Positions 1-6,090 are shown, counted from the first letter of the stretch. The stretch is 9,512 bases of DNA from an uncultured Erysipelotrichaceae bacterium (GCA_905201565.1 CAJKOS010000063.1:1-9512); one strand, 5' to 3'. The notes: generated by a model not told the origin, from the sequence alone. Made by a program: numbers and translations.

Positions 1-597
1 AGAAATTGGTTTTTTTGCTATTTTGCACTGCTCTTGTTTAATGATGTATTTACATCATTTGCTGTGAATACTGTATTTTCAAGTTTTTATATTATTCCTC
101 GTTTTACTTATTCTATAGGATACTTATTTATTTTGTTGTTTTATTGTTTTCTGTGTAAATATACTAAAACAACTGTGATGGAAAGAGATTTCTTGAAAAT
201 GTATTTTATAGTTCCTGTTACCATGTGTGGACAGTATATTGTTTGGGTTTTAACATTTATGTTTTTACCGGATTTGTATTTGTTCCTGACCTTGTTTCCT
301 TTGGGTGGAGTTATTGGATGTCTTTTGAGTTCAATTTTATTTTGTCATTATTTTAGGGATAAGAAGCTGGCGTTAGCTGTTCTGGTCAATTTAATCATTT
401 TAATTTGCTGTTTCGGCGTTGTTGCGTGCACTTCTTTTTCCAGAAATGTATACCTGATTGAATTGTTATCTCCTTTACGGTGCTTGATTGATGATTTTCT
501 TAAATTTGGTACATTTGAGTTTGTATATTTTTTAACAGTAGCTATTTTCTTGCATGAAAAAAAGAAGGAGAAAGAACATGAATATATTGATATCTAA
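1..597 (+). CDS. Polytopic membrane protein, 5' end outside window
   Basis: The frame is open from the first base, so the start lies upstream of the window; a TTG at 34 is only an internal candidate. The visible 198 residues are very hydrophobic, with about five or six membrane segments (roughly residues 5-25, 36-53, 68-88, 90-113, 118-138 and 163-183) and a charged C-terminal tail rich in Lys and Glu. No catalytic or transport motif is recognised, so no function is assigned. The tail overlaps the next gene by 20 bases and that gene's Shine-Dalgarno lies inside this one, which points to translational coupling. The DNA is much more AT-rich than the housekeeping genes to the right, as are the next two genes, suggesting an acquired cassette. 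A membrane partner of the exported protein at 904 is possible but is only inferred from operon layout. Confidence 0.7.
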   Translation, partial: RNWFFCYFALLLFNDVFTSFAVNTVFSSFYIIPRFTYSIGYLFILLFYCFLCKYTKTTVMERDFLKMYFIVPVTMCGQYIVWVLTFMFLPDLYLFLTLFPLGGVIGCLLSSILFCHYFRDKKLALAVLVNLIILICCFGVVACTSFSRNVYLIELLSPLRCLIDDFLKFGTFEFVYFLTVAIFLHEKKKEKEHEYIDI

Positions 598-907
598 TCC
601 AAATAAAGTATTTGATTCTGGTTTAAGAATTCAAATCATGGCAAGTTTGTTTCATTCCAGTTTGACATTTTCTGAATTGAAAAAGATTTGTCAATGCGTT
701 GATGGTGTTTTGTCTAATCACATAAAGAAGCTGATAGATGGAGGGTTTGTTACTGCGAAAAGAGATTTTTATAAGAACAGACCACGTACTACTTACACCA
801 TAACTGAGGAGGGAAGGTTAGTATTCCGTCAACTCGTAACTAGTTTGAATGAGGCATTGGATGACAAAACTAATAGTTTTCAATATGAAGAGTTGAAATC
901 ATTATGA
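578..907 (+). CDS. Small winged-helix transcriptional regulator
   Basis: This is a 109-residue protein with the layout of a single winged-helix DNA-binding domain of the ArsR/MarR-like kind. A helix pair near residues 12-30 is followed by a turn and recognition helix (the stretch around VLSNHIKKL, residues 40-50). A beta wing ends in the typical TTYTITEEGR segment near residues 70-80, and a helical tail follows. No metal-binding Cys pair or ligand domain is visible. I chose ATG 578 over the upstream ATG at 554 because AAGGAG at 565-570 sits seven bases before it and the intervening residues are only a basic run. The gene overlaps its upstream neighbour by 20 bases and its stop overlaps the next start (ATGA). 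It is therefore probably co-transcribed with both and may control the cassette; autoregulation is inferred, not seen. Confidence 0.75.
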   Translation: MNILISNPNKVFDSGLRIQIMASLFHSSLTFSELKKICQCVDGVLSNHIKKLIDGGFVTAKRDFYKNRPRTTYTITEEGRLVFRQLVTSLNEALDDKTNSFQYEELKSL

Positions 908-1509
908 AATTTAAGAAATTGGTTTGTTTGTTTTGTTCCGCATTATGTTTAATATTATCTGGTTTGACTGTTTCTGCGACAGACTATTATAATGATTTAA
1001 ATCAAAAACTTAATCAATTAAATACTGAATATGGAACGTCTCTACATGTATTAACGGAAGATGAATTTTTAAGTGATAATTATTATGAACTTTTTAGAAT
1101 GTCTTATGATCAATATCTCAAAACAATCAGTATACTTGATGAAAGTGATATCATGGATATATATCATAGTGCTAACCAAGAAATCGAATATATTAGTATG
1201 GAATTAGATCAAAAATCCACGCGTACATCTATTCTTTCTAAAACAATGTACTTTAATAATTCTCGCAATACTATGACAATTCGATATAAATATAAACTTG
1301 TTTCAGGAGATATCGAATTTGATACTTCGTATTTACCGCCGGTAACAGTTTCCAGAGTTAATCCTAATCAGGCAGATTATTTTACTATGACAAGTTATTC
1401 GGGTGTTTTTGCAGAATCGAATCATGCTTATCTAGTGACTGCATATGGTTATATAAATAGTTTGTTTGGACCTTTTGATAAAACTTTTGTGGTGAGGTTT
1501 ACAATTTAA
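904..1509 (+). CDS. Exported protein of unknown function
   Basis: This is a 201-residue protein with a clear Sec signal peptide: basic start (MKFKK), hydrophobic core at residues 6-22 and a likely signal-peptidase-I site after Val-Ser-Ala at residue 25. There is no lipobox, so it should be released or remain cell-wall associated rather than lipidated. The mature part begins with a helical region containing LNTEYGTSLHVLTEDEF and ends in beta-rich, Tyr/Ser/Thr-rich sequence; no family or active site is recognised. Its ATG overlaps the regulator's stop (ATGA at 904-907), with only a weak ribosome site, so it probably relies on coupled translation. The stop codon lies exactly at the predicted insertion junction of the IS110 element. 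The inserted sequence shares the trailing A residues, so the coding sequence appears complete although its terminator has been displaced. Confidence 0.7.
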   Translation: MKFKKLVCLFCSALCLILSGLTVSATDYYNDLNQKLNQLNTEYGTSLHVLTEDEFLSDNYYELFRMSYDQYLKTISILDESDIMDIYHSANQEIEYISMELDQKSTRTSILSKTMYFNNSRNTMTIRYKYKLVSGDIEFDTSYLPPVTVSRVNPNQADYFTMTSYSGVFAESNHAYLVTAYGYINSLFGPFDKTFVVRFTI

Positions 1510-1522
1510 ACCCGCTAAGGTT

Positions 1523-1528
1523 TGTCAA
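1523..1528 (-). promoter_or_regulatory. -35 half of a circle-junction promoter in the IS right end
   Basis: The minus strand reads TTGACA, a perfect -35 box, 12 bases inside the right end and pointing outward. In the excised circle it would lie 17 bases before TACGCT (3100-3095) in the left end, which has the three most important -10 positions (T, A and final T). Transcription would start close to the first base of the bridge-RNA 5' stem. A promoter assembled only by end joining has been described for IS110 elements; its presence here is inference from spacing. In the integrated state no comparable -35 is seen upstream of TACGCT. Confidence 0.5.
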
Positions 1529-1562
1529 TAACTTTTTGAAGTAAGCCATCCAGGCACGACGA

Positions 1563-1588
1563 AAAGATTCTTCTTTTGAAGAATTTTT
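1563..1588 (-). terminator. Hairpin terminator after the transposase, possibly bidirectional
   Basis: ATTCTTC (1567-1573) and GAAGAAT (1578-1584) pair around a TTTT loop, and the stem extends outward through A-T pairs to 1563/1588 with one G-T. It lies 28 bases beyond the transposase stop. On the minus strand the hairpin core is followed by CTTTTC; on the plus strand it is followed by TTTTCTTT. It could therefore also shorten readthrough from the cassette into the element's antisense strand. Confidence 0.5.
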
Positions 1589-1615
1589 CTTTCGGGCTGA
1601 TTGTTATATGCTATT

Positions 1616-2839
1616 TCAGCTGCTATATGCTTCCATAGCTCTTGCGTAATAGATCCGGTAGAACTTGTTCATTGCCGCCACAACAGCTACCTTATATGGC
1701 TTCCCTTGCTGTCTTTTTTTCATCAGGCAGTCATATACCGCTGTATCCTTTTCAGGCTTTATGGCTTTGAGGCTGTCTATCACCAGATATCCCAGCTTTC
1801 TTAAATAGCGGGACCCTTTACGTGTGATTTTCTTGTTCTTGGCTTTGAACTGACCCGATTCTTCAGGTGGAACATCTATCCCCATATACGCCACCAATGC
1901 AGCCCCAGAATGATATTTGCGTGGATCTCCTACCTCTGCGACCAGTAATGGAGCCAGTGTATCTCCCACGCCTGGCATCGCCCGTATAACTGAATATTCT
2001 GGCCTGGTAATGGCTATGTCGCGTAATTGTGTTAGAATCTGATAGAGAGCCTTGTGAATACCCAGAACGGCTTCTGCGGCTTGTGTAACCTGAAGCTTTG
2101 TATTTGCATTGCACTCAAGAGTAGGGATGCCTTCCCTTGCGAGCTGATAGACTTTTCCTGGCTTATCCTTTCGCAGGTGGTATCCTTTTTCTTTTGCCCA
2201 CTTTCTGAACCGTTCATTAAATTTCTTTGGCCCCATCGATGTTATATAATCATAGTGCCAGAATACTTTGACAAAATCTGTCAGCGGATCTTTTCCAGTA
2301 ACAGAATTATATCCTCCAAATTCCTTCTTAATCCCCGGCATCACCTGATCAATGATATGATCGAGATGCTGTATCAGCTCCGTGCATGGTTTCTGAATAC
2401 TATGGTAATTTCTCCCCAGTTCTCTCATCTGACGGTAGATTCCAGCGTCCTCTGAACAAGTTATTGTTTCTTTGAGGCTGTACCAACGTTGCAGTCCATA
2501 GCTGGCTATGTGAACTGCATCACTGCTGTCAGTCTTGACTCTGCGGAAGTTATTATCTGCTTTGATAAATTCTTTCATGATGAGTGGATTCACACAGCAC
2601 ACGAATATACCCTTTGATTGCAGGTATTGCTGTACCGGAACACTATAGGCACCAGTGGCTTCAAGAATGACCCGAACATCCTCATTTGCACCATAGCCTG
2701 TAATTTGCGTGACTAAAGTTTCAAGATTCTTTTTGGTATGAGTTATCTCATAAGGAGTACGGACAACTTCACCAGTCTCGGCCAATACACATACTGTGCT
2801 TTTGCCTTTGGATACATCGATCCCAACGCTAAAATGCAT
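1616..2839 (-). CDS. IS110-family transposase (bridge-RNA-guided recombinase)
   Basis: This 407-residue protein is full length for the family. The N-terminal RuvC-like domain carries the DEDD set: Asp8 in GIDVSKGKS, Glu60 in LEATGAYS, and Asp104 and Asp107 in KTDSSDAVHIA. A helical middle is followed by the C-terminal Transposase_20 domain, with RAMPGVGDTLAPLLVAEVGD and then HSGAALVAYMGIDVPPEESGQF, the region that carries the family's catalytic serine, and KKITRKGSRYLRKLGY. Family members excise the element as a circle and insert it at sites chosen by an element-encoded bridge RNA. The ATG is preceded by AAAGGAG (minus strand, 2854-2848) at an eight-base spacing. No frameshift or internal stop is present, so the element may still be mobile. 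It reads opposite to the flanking genes. Confidence 0.93.
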   Translation of the reverse strand: MHFSVGIDVSKGKSTVCVLAETGEVVRTPYEITHTKKNLETLVTQITGYGANEDVRVILEATGAYSVPVQQYLQSKGIFVCCVNPLIMKEFIKADNNFRRVKTDSSDAVHIASYGLQRWYSLKETITCSEDAGIYRQMRELGRNYHSIQKPCTELIQHLDHIIDQVMPGIKKEFGGYNSVTGKDPLTDFVKVFWHYDYITSMGPKKFNERFRKWAKEKGYHLRKDKPGKVYQLAREGIPTLECNANTKLQVTQAAEAVLGIHKALYQILTQLRDIAITRPEYSVIRAMPGVGDTLAPLLVAEVGDPRKYHSGAALVAYMGIDVPPEESGQFKAKNKKITRKGSRYLRKLGYLVIDSLKAIKPEKDTAVYDCLMKKRQQGKPYKVAVVAAMNKFYRIYYARAMEAYSS

Positions 2840-2887
2840 AAAATGGTCTCCTTTCTTGCGTTGATGCAGTAATCGGCGACCATCACA

Positions 2888-2956
2888 CTTATCTTCAAAA
2901 CATTTTAGTAATCAACTCGGGAGCTATGTCCCAACCCGCGTAATCGAAGGTATAAG
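2888..2956 (-). other. Donor-binding loop of the bridge RNA
   Basis: The 5' side of this loop contains GCGGGTT (2939-2933), identical to the transposon right end (1515-1509). The 3' side is complementary to TTTAGTA, the left end (3105-3099). Overlapped, they spell the 12-base excised-circle junction GCGGGTTTAGTA without a mismatch. The basal stem pairs 2956-2946 with 2896-2888 around a 2-nt bulge, and the cap is GGGA/TCCC at 2919-2922 and 2929-2932. Confidence 0.7.
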
Positions 2957-3034
2957 ATAAGGGAATGGCTGACAGTTTAAGTTACGGAGGCAACTGCTCC
3001 AAAATATCTACGTCAGACCAATTACTTCCCTTAT
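2957..3034 (-). other. Target-binding loop of the bridge RNA
   Basis: In the RNA, the 5' side of the internal loop reads GUAGAUAUUUU (3011-3001) and the 3' side reads GUAACUUAAACU (2985-2974). If the first has the sense of the left flank and the second is complementary to the right flank, the specified target is about GATATTTAAGTT. The actual joined flanks on that strand read TATATTTAAATT. ATATTT matches the left flank (3108-3103) exactly. GTTTAA, including the core, matches on the right (1511-1506), followed by one mismatch, two more matches and two wobble-compatible positions. Confidence 0.65.
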
Positions 3035-3124
3035 ATTAAAATAAGTGCAGTGGGATATACCATCTGGTTGATGATACTTTCCGACTACACTTATAGCGTA
3101 CTAAATATACACTGAACTTATTAC

Positions 3125-3147
3125 AGCGATGGCAACATCGCTTTTTT
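3125..3147 (+). terminator. Rho-independent terminator, displaced from the AT-rich cassette
   Basis: AGCGATG and CATCGCT form a perfect 7-bp stem closed by a GCAA tetraloop, followed by TTTTTT. It lies 20 bases right of the IS110 element and 31 bases before lepB. There is no plus-strand gene immediately upstream today. With the element removed it would start 16 bases after the stop codon of the exported-protein gene, so it was probably that operon's terminator. Confidence 0.85.
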
Positions 3148-3161
3148 ACTCTGTTTTGGTG

Positions 3162-3167
3162 TACAAT
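3162..3167 (+). promoter_or_regulatory. Candidate -10 box for lepB
   Basis: TACAAT lies directly after the displaced terminator and ends 10 bases before the lepB ATG. No convincing -35 is present at 16-18 bases, because that region falls in the terminator stem and T run. If it is used, transcription would begin within a few bases of the ATG, giving an essentially leaderless message. Confidence 0.4.
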
Positions 3168-3177
3168 ATCTGGTGTT

Positions 3178-3759
3178 ATGAAAAAAGACAGAAAGAAAAA
3201 AGAAACAAGTGAAGGCGAAGAAAGCCTGACACATGAAATACTGGACTTCCTCAAGGATATGCTCATATCCCTTGTGGTTGTACTGTTCGTTGTGCACTTC
3301 ATCGTTCGTCCGGTACAGGTTGTAGGACATTCCATGGATCCGACATTGCAGGACGGTTCTTATGGAATATCTGATATTATCGGCACAAAGCTTGGATCGA
3401 TTGACCGCTTTGATATCGTGATCGTCTATGTGGAAGAAAAGGATGAATATATTGTCAAGCGGGCAATAGGTCTGCCTGGTGAAACTGTTTCTTACTCTGG
3501 TGGGGTACTCTATATTAATGGAGAGGAAATGGATGAACCGTTCCTGGATCCTTCCTTTGTCGCTTCTTATCAGGATGGACCATTTATGACAGATGTAGAA
3601 CCGATTACATTAGGAGAAGATGAATACTTCTGCCTTGGTGATAACCGTCCGCATTCCACCGATTCCCGCTACTATGGACCGTTCCACAAAGATGAGATTG
3701 TTGCCAAGGGAATTACGGTGTTCTGGCCATTGAGTGCCTTTGGGGTGAAGTCATGGTAA
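3178..3759 (+). CDS. lepB: Signal peptidase I
   Basis: This is a 193-residue type I signal peptidase that cleaves signal peptides from Sec and Tat substrates on the outer face of the membrane. A Lys/Glu-rich cytoplasmic head (1-27) is followed by one membrane segment (28-43) and the catalytic domain. The nucleophile Ser52 lies in GHSMDPTL and the general base Lys94 in VKRAIGLPGE, with the late box LGDNRPHSTDSRYYGPF at 153-169. Size and single membrane anchor fit the Gram-positive (Sip-like) form. No Shine-Dalgarno precedes the ATG and no other in-frame start fits, so the message may be leaderless. The stop overlaps the rbgA start by seven bases. The exported protein at 904 has a site this enzyme could process, although any specific link is unproven. 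Confidence 0.95.
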   Translation: MKKDRKKKETSEGEESLTHEILDFLKDMLISLVVVLFVVHFIVRPVQVVGHSMDPTLQDGSYGISDIIGTKLGSIDRFDIVIVYVEEKDEYIVKRAIGLPGETVSYSGGVLYINGEEMDEPFLDPSFVASYQDGPFMTDVEPITLGEDEYFCLGDNRPHSTDSRYYGPFHKDEIVAKGITVFWPLSAFGVKSW

Positions 3760-4625
3760 AGGTACAGTGGTATCCCGGGCATATGGAAAAAGCCCGCAGA
3801 CAGATGAATGAAAGACTGCAGTCAGTGGATATGATCATCGAAGTATGTGATGCCCGTATTCCTGAAGCCAGCCGTAATCCTATGCTTGCGTCCATGGCTT
3901 TACAAAAGCCAAGGCTCATCATCCTTGCCAAGTGTGATCTTGCGGATAGTGCGGTAACTGAACAGTGGATACGCTTCTATAAGAAAGAGAATACGATGGC
4001 AATTGCCATAGATCTCATGCATGATAACAAAGCTGGACAAAAGGTCGTACGTGCATGCAGACAGCTGATGGAACCAATCAATGCCAAAAAGAAGGCAAGG
4101 GGTATCAATCCCCGTGCTGCCCGGGCTATGGCTGCCGGTATTCCTAATGCCGGCAAGAGCACGCTCATCAACCGCATTGCTGGTAAAAACACCGTCAAAG
4201 CTGCTGATAAGCCAGGTGTGACAAGAAGTCTCACATGGATTCATGCGGATCCTTCTTTGGACCTTCTGGATACACCAGGTGTGCTATGGCCAAAGTTCGA
4301 TGATGAAAAGACAGGTTCGCTGTTAGCAGCACTTGGTGCCATTAATGAAAACATCCTTGACCTCAAGTCTATTGCCATGGATACAATTCATGTCATCCAG
4401 GATGATTATCCAGGTCTATTGGAAAAGGAATTTGAGGCAGAGGGTGTCAATCCCAATGGCATGTTAAAGGCAATTGCCACAAAAAGAAACCTTGTGACCA
4501 GTGATGGCAAACCTGATACAAAGCGGGCTGCTTCGGTTTTCCTGCATGAACTGAGACGTGGCAAATATGGTGGATTGACATTGGAGAGACCTGATGAAAC
4601 GGATACGCAAGACATGTCCGAATGA
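3753..4625 (+). CDS. rbgA: Ribosome biogenesis GTPase RbgA (YlqF)
   Basis: This 290-residue circularly permuted GTPase acts late in 50S subunit assembly and its GTPase activity is stimulated by the ribosome. The N-terminal WYPGHMEKARR contains His10, matching the catalytic His of the family. The permuted order is clear: G4 first (residues 59-62), then G1 GIPNAGKST (129-137), the PGVT segment as G2 (154-157) and G3 DTPG (173-176). A C-terminal helical RNA-binding region follows. G4 reads Ala-Lys-Cys-Asp where the family usually has Asn-Lys-x-Asp, so the guanine-reading Asn is missing. The start overlaps the lepB stop, with GGGGTGA just upstream serving as ribosome site, and the end overlaps rnhB by 32 bases. 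The rbgA-rnhB pair is common in Firmicutes. Confidence 0.95.
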   Translation: MVKVQWYPGHMEKARRQMNERLQSVDMIIEVCDARIPEASRNPMLASMALQKPRLIILAKCDLADSAVTEQWIRFYKKENTMAIAIDLMHDNKAGQKVVRACRQLMEPINAKKKARGINPRAARAMAAGIPNAGKSTLINRIAGKNTVKAADKPGVTRSLTWIHADPSLDLLDTPGVLWPKFDDEKTGSLLAALGAINENILDLKSIAMDTIHVIQDDYPGLLEKEFEAEGVNPNGMLKAIATKRNLVTSDGKPDTKRAASVFLHELRRGKYGGLTLERPDETDTQDMSE

Positions 4626-5223
4626 CTATGAACATGCTTTCTGGAAAGAAGGCATGTATGTAGTAGGACTCGATGAAGCAGGCAGGGGACCGCTTGCCGG
4701 TCCATTATCTGCAGCAGGTGTGATCTTTCCTATCGGTTACGAAAACCCGGATATTTATGATTCCAAGACATTGAGTGAAAAGAAACGTGATGCTTTGTAT
4801 GAAACCATCATGGAAGATGCACTATGGTTTGAAATTGTAGAAGTAGATGTTGCAGAAATTGACAGATTGAACATCTACCGGGCAGATCAGAAGGCATTTG
4901 CGGATATAGCTGCAGACAGTTTTGCGGATGTGATATTGACAGATGCCATGCCATTACCGGAAGAGAAAAGGGAAGTGGTGGATCTTGTCAAAGGGGATCA
5001 GAAGAGCATTTCTATTGCGGCTGCTTCGATTCTTGCCAAGGTGACAAGGGACAGAATCATGAAGGCATATGATGAGATTTATCCGCAATATGGCTTTGCG
5101 AAAAACAAAGGATATGGCACAAAGCAGCATATGGAAGCCATTGATCAATATGGCATAACACCAATTCATCGCCGTTCTTTTGCGCCAGTTCTTTACCGTC
5201 AGGAAAAATTAGATCTCTTTTAA
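4594..5223 (+). CDS. rnhB: Ribonuclease HII
   Basis: This 209-residue enzyme removes single misincorporated ribonucleotides and RNA in RNA-DNA hybrids, using two metal ions. The four acidic catalytic residues are visible: Asp27 and Glu28 in GLDEAGRGPLAG, Asp117 in ILTDAM and Asp153 in KVTRDR. Other family blocks are DSKTLSEKKR (56-65), KGDQKSISIAAASILAK (133-149) and GYGTKQHMEAIDQYG near the C-terminus. The length is normal. ATG 4594 is supported by GGAGAG six bases upstream, inside the end of rbgA, giving a 32-base overlap and coupled translation. A strong terminator follows immediately, ending the lepB-rbgA-rnhB unit. Confidence 0.95.
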   Translation: MKRIRKTCPNDYEHAFWKEGMYVVGLDEAGRGPLAGPLSAAGVIFPIGYENPDIYDSKTLSEKKRDALYETIMEDALWFEIVEVDVAEIDRLNIYRADQKAFADIAADSFADVILTDAMPLPEEKREVVDLVKGDQKSISIAAASILAKVTRDRIMKAYDEIYPQYGFAKNKGYGTKQHMEAIDQYGITPIHRRSFAPVLYRQEKLDLF

Positions 5224-5244
5224 CGGGGAATCCCCCGTTTTTTT
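5222..5244 (+). terminator. Rho-independent terminator after rnhB
   Basis: AACGGGG (5222-5228) and CCCCGTT (5233-5239) form a 7-bp stem around AATC, followed by an uninterrupted T run. It begins inside the rnhB stop codon. It divides the otherwise continuous gene run into lepB-rbgA-rnhB and dprA-topA-trmFO, so dprA needs readthrough or its own promoter; only a TATATA at about 5250-5256 hints at the latter. Confidence 0.88.
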
Positions 5245-5269
5245 ACTACATATATAGTGGAGGTGCATC

Positions 5270-6022
5270 ATGAACAGAAATACACTCATTCATCTTTCCC
5301 TTCGCTATCAGGGCAACTGGGATAAGATACATGAAGCTTTAGAAAGAAATGAACAAACAGAAGAAACAGAACTTCCCATTCGTGCCATCACCATACTCGA
5401 TGATATCTATCCAGAGTGTCTTTTGAAGTTGTCTGAACCACCGTGGGTATTGTTCTATGAAGGAGACATTACCTTATTAAAACGAAGGATGATATCCATT
5501 GTCGGCTCCCGTAAGATGACACTCTATGGCAAACAGGTAACCGATATAGCTGCAGACATATTGAAGAAGGACTTTGTCATCGTATCGGGTCTTGCCAAAG
5601 GGGTGGATGGAGAAGCCCATCGAAGAGCACTGCCTGATGGAAAGACAATTGGCGTCATTGCCCATGGACTGGATATCACCTATCCTTCCTGCAACAAAGA
5701 TATCTATGCCGCTATGCGCAAGATCGGTCTTATCCTTTCGGAATACCCGTATGGCACGCCCATCCGCAAACAGTACTTTCCATTTCGCAACCGGATTATT
5801 GCTGCCCTTGGAGAAAAGCTCATCGTGACACAGGCTGCCTTTAAAAGCGGTACTTTGCATACCGTCAATGCCGCACTGTCACTTGGTAAAGACATCTATT
5901 GTTTTCCCTATCCTTTTGATAATCAGGAAGGTTCCTTGTGCCTGGAACTGATGAAAGATGGAGCAGGTATCCTTGCGACAAGGGAGGATATTGCTGAGTT
6001 ATGTGGAGTTGTGGATAGTTGA
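5270..6022 (+). CDS. dprA: DNA-processing protein DprA (Smf), short form
   Basis: This is a 250-residue protein of the DprA/Smf family, which binds single-stranded DNA and loads RecA during natural transformation and recombination. The Rossmann-like core is complete: IVGSRKMTLYG (77-87), VSGLAKGVDGEAHRRAL (105-121), GVIAHGLDITYPSCN (128-142), SEYPYGTPI (157-165), FPFRNRII (170-177) and the late FKSGTLHT block. It is shorter than the common ~300-370-residue form. Only about 35 residues precede the core-adjacent segment, and there is no C-terminal winged helix after LMKDGAGILATREDIAELCG. The start is set by GGAGG at 5259-5263, six bases before the ATG. dprA followed by topA is a widespread Firmicutes order. 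Competence itself cannot be judged from this window. Confidence 0.93.
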   Translation: MNRNTLIHLSLRYQGNWDKIHEALERNEQTEETELPIRAITILDDIYPECLLKLSEPPWVLFYEGDITLLKRRMISIVGSRKMTLYGKQVTDIAADILKKDFVIVSGLAKGVDGEAHRRALPDGKTIGVIAHGLDITYPSCNKDIYAAMRKIGLILSEYPYGTPIRKQYFPFRNRIIAALGEKLIVTQAAFKSGTLHTVNAALSLGKDIYCFPYPFDNQEGSLCLELMKDGAGILATREDIAELCGVVDS

Positions 6023-6090
6023 AATTCCGTTTTAATTAGTGTAACGTTGTGAATGTTGAATTTTATGCGAACTGAAAGGCAGGGGTGAAT

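Larger units (their letters stand above)
2888..3094 (-). ncRNA. Predicted IS110 bridge RNA
   Basis: Read on the minus strand, this leader folds into three consecutive elements. First is a 5' stem-loop with an 11-pair outer stem (3094-3084 with 3051-3041, one G-U). Second is a hairpin with a 9-bp base (3034-3026 with 2965-2957), then an 8-bp stem with one bulged A (3020-3012 with 2973-2966), a large internal loop (3011-3001 and 2985-2974) and a GGAG/CTCC cap. Third is a hairpin (2956-2946 with 2896-2888, 2-nt bulge) with a large internal loop capped by GGGA/TCCC. That is the published bridge-RNA order of 5' stem, target-binding loop and donor-binding loop. The third hairpin's loop specifies GCGGGTT and TTTAGTA, identical to the element's two ends. 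The second loop specifies ATATTT and GTTTAA, which match the flanks. Exact transcript ends are unknown; the structure was folded by eye. Confidence 0.75.
1511..3105 (-). mobile_element. IS110-family insertion sequence, apparently intact
   Basis: A DEDD transposase gene and a structured leader on the same (minus) strand make up a roughly 1.6-kb element without terminal inverted repeats, as expected for IS110. Boundaries were inferred from guide matches. On the minus strand the right end reads ...AGCGGG then TTT (1510-1508), and the left end begins TTT (3105-3103) then AGTACGC. Joining the ends gives GCGGGTTTAGTA, exactly the sequence specified by the two sides of the second internal-loop hairpin in the leader. 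The three A residues at 1508-1510 and 3103-3105 are shared, so the cut could lie anywhere in that triplet. The long non-coding part lies 5' of the transposase, the IS110-group rather than IS1111-group arrangement. Removing the element restores ATTTAAATATAC and places the cassette's terminator about 16 bases after its stop codon. Confidence 0.8.

Noticed and set aside
554..577. Upstream ATG extending the winged-helix regulator by eight residues
   Set aside because: It has no ribosome site, while ATG 578 has AAGGAG at good spacing; the extra residues are only a basic run.
1601..1804. Plus-strand reading frame antisense to the transposase
   Set aside because: It lies almost wholly within the transposase gene on the other strand, has no ribosome site and shows no recognisable protein features.
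2957..3034. 9-bp inverted repeat (AAGGGAA type) as transposon terminal repeats
   Set aside because: Both arms lie inside the element, on the same side of the transposase and 60 bases apart. They form the base of a hairpin with an internal loop, which fits the bridge RNA.
3036..3335. Minus-strand frames across the IS left end and lepB start
   Set aside because: They run through the predicted bridge RNA 5' stem, the terminator and lepB codons in antisense, with low-complexity residues and no ribosome site.
6019..6047. Possible topA promoter: TTGAAA followed by TAACGT
   Set aside because: The -35 overlaps the dprA stop and the -10 matches only three of six positions, so it is too weak to annotate.
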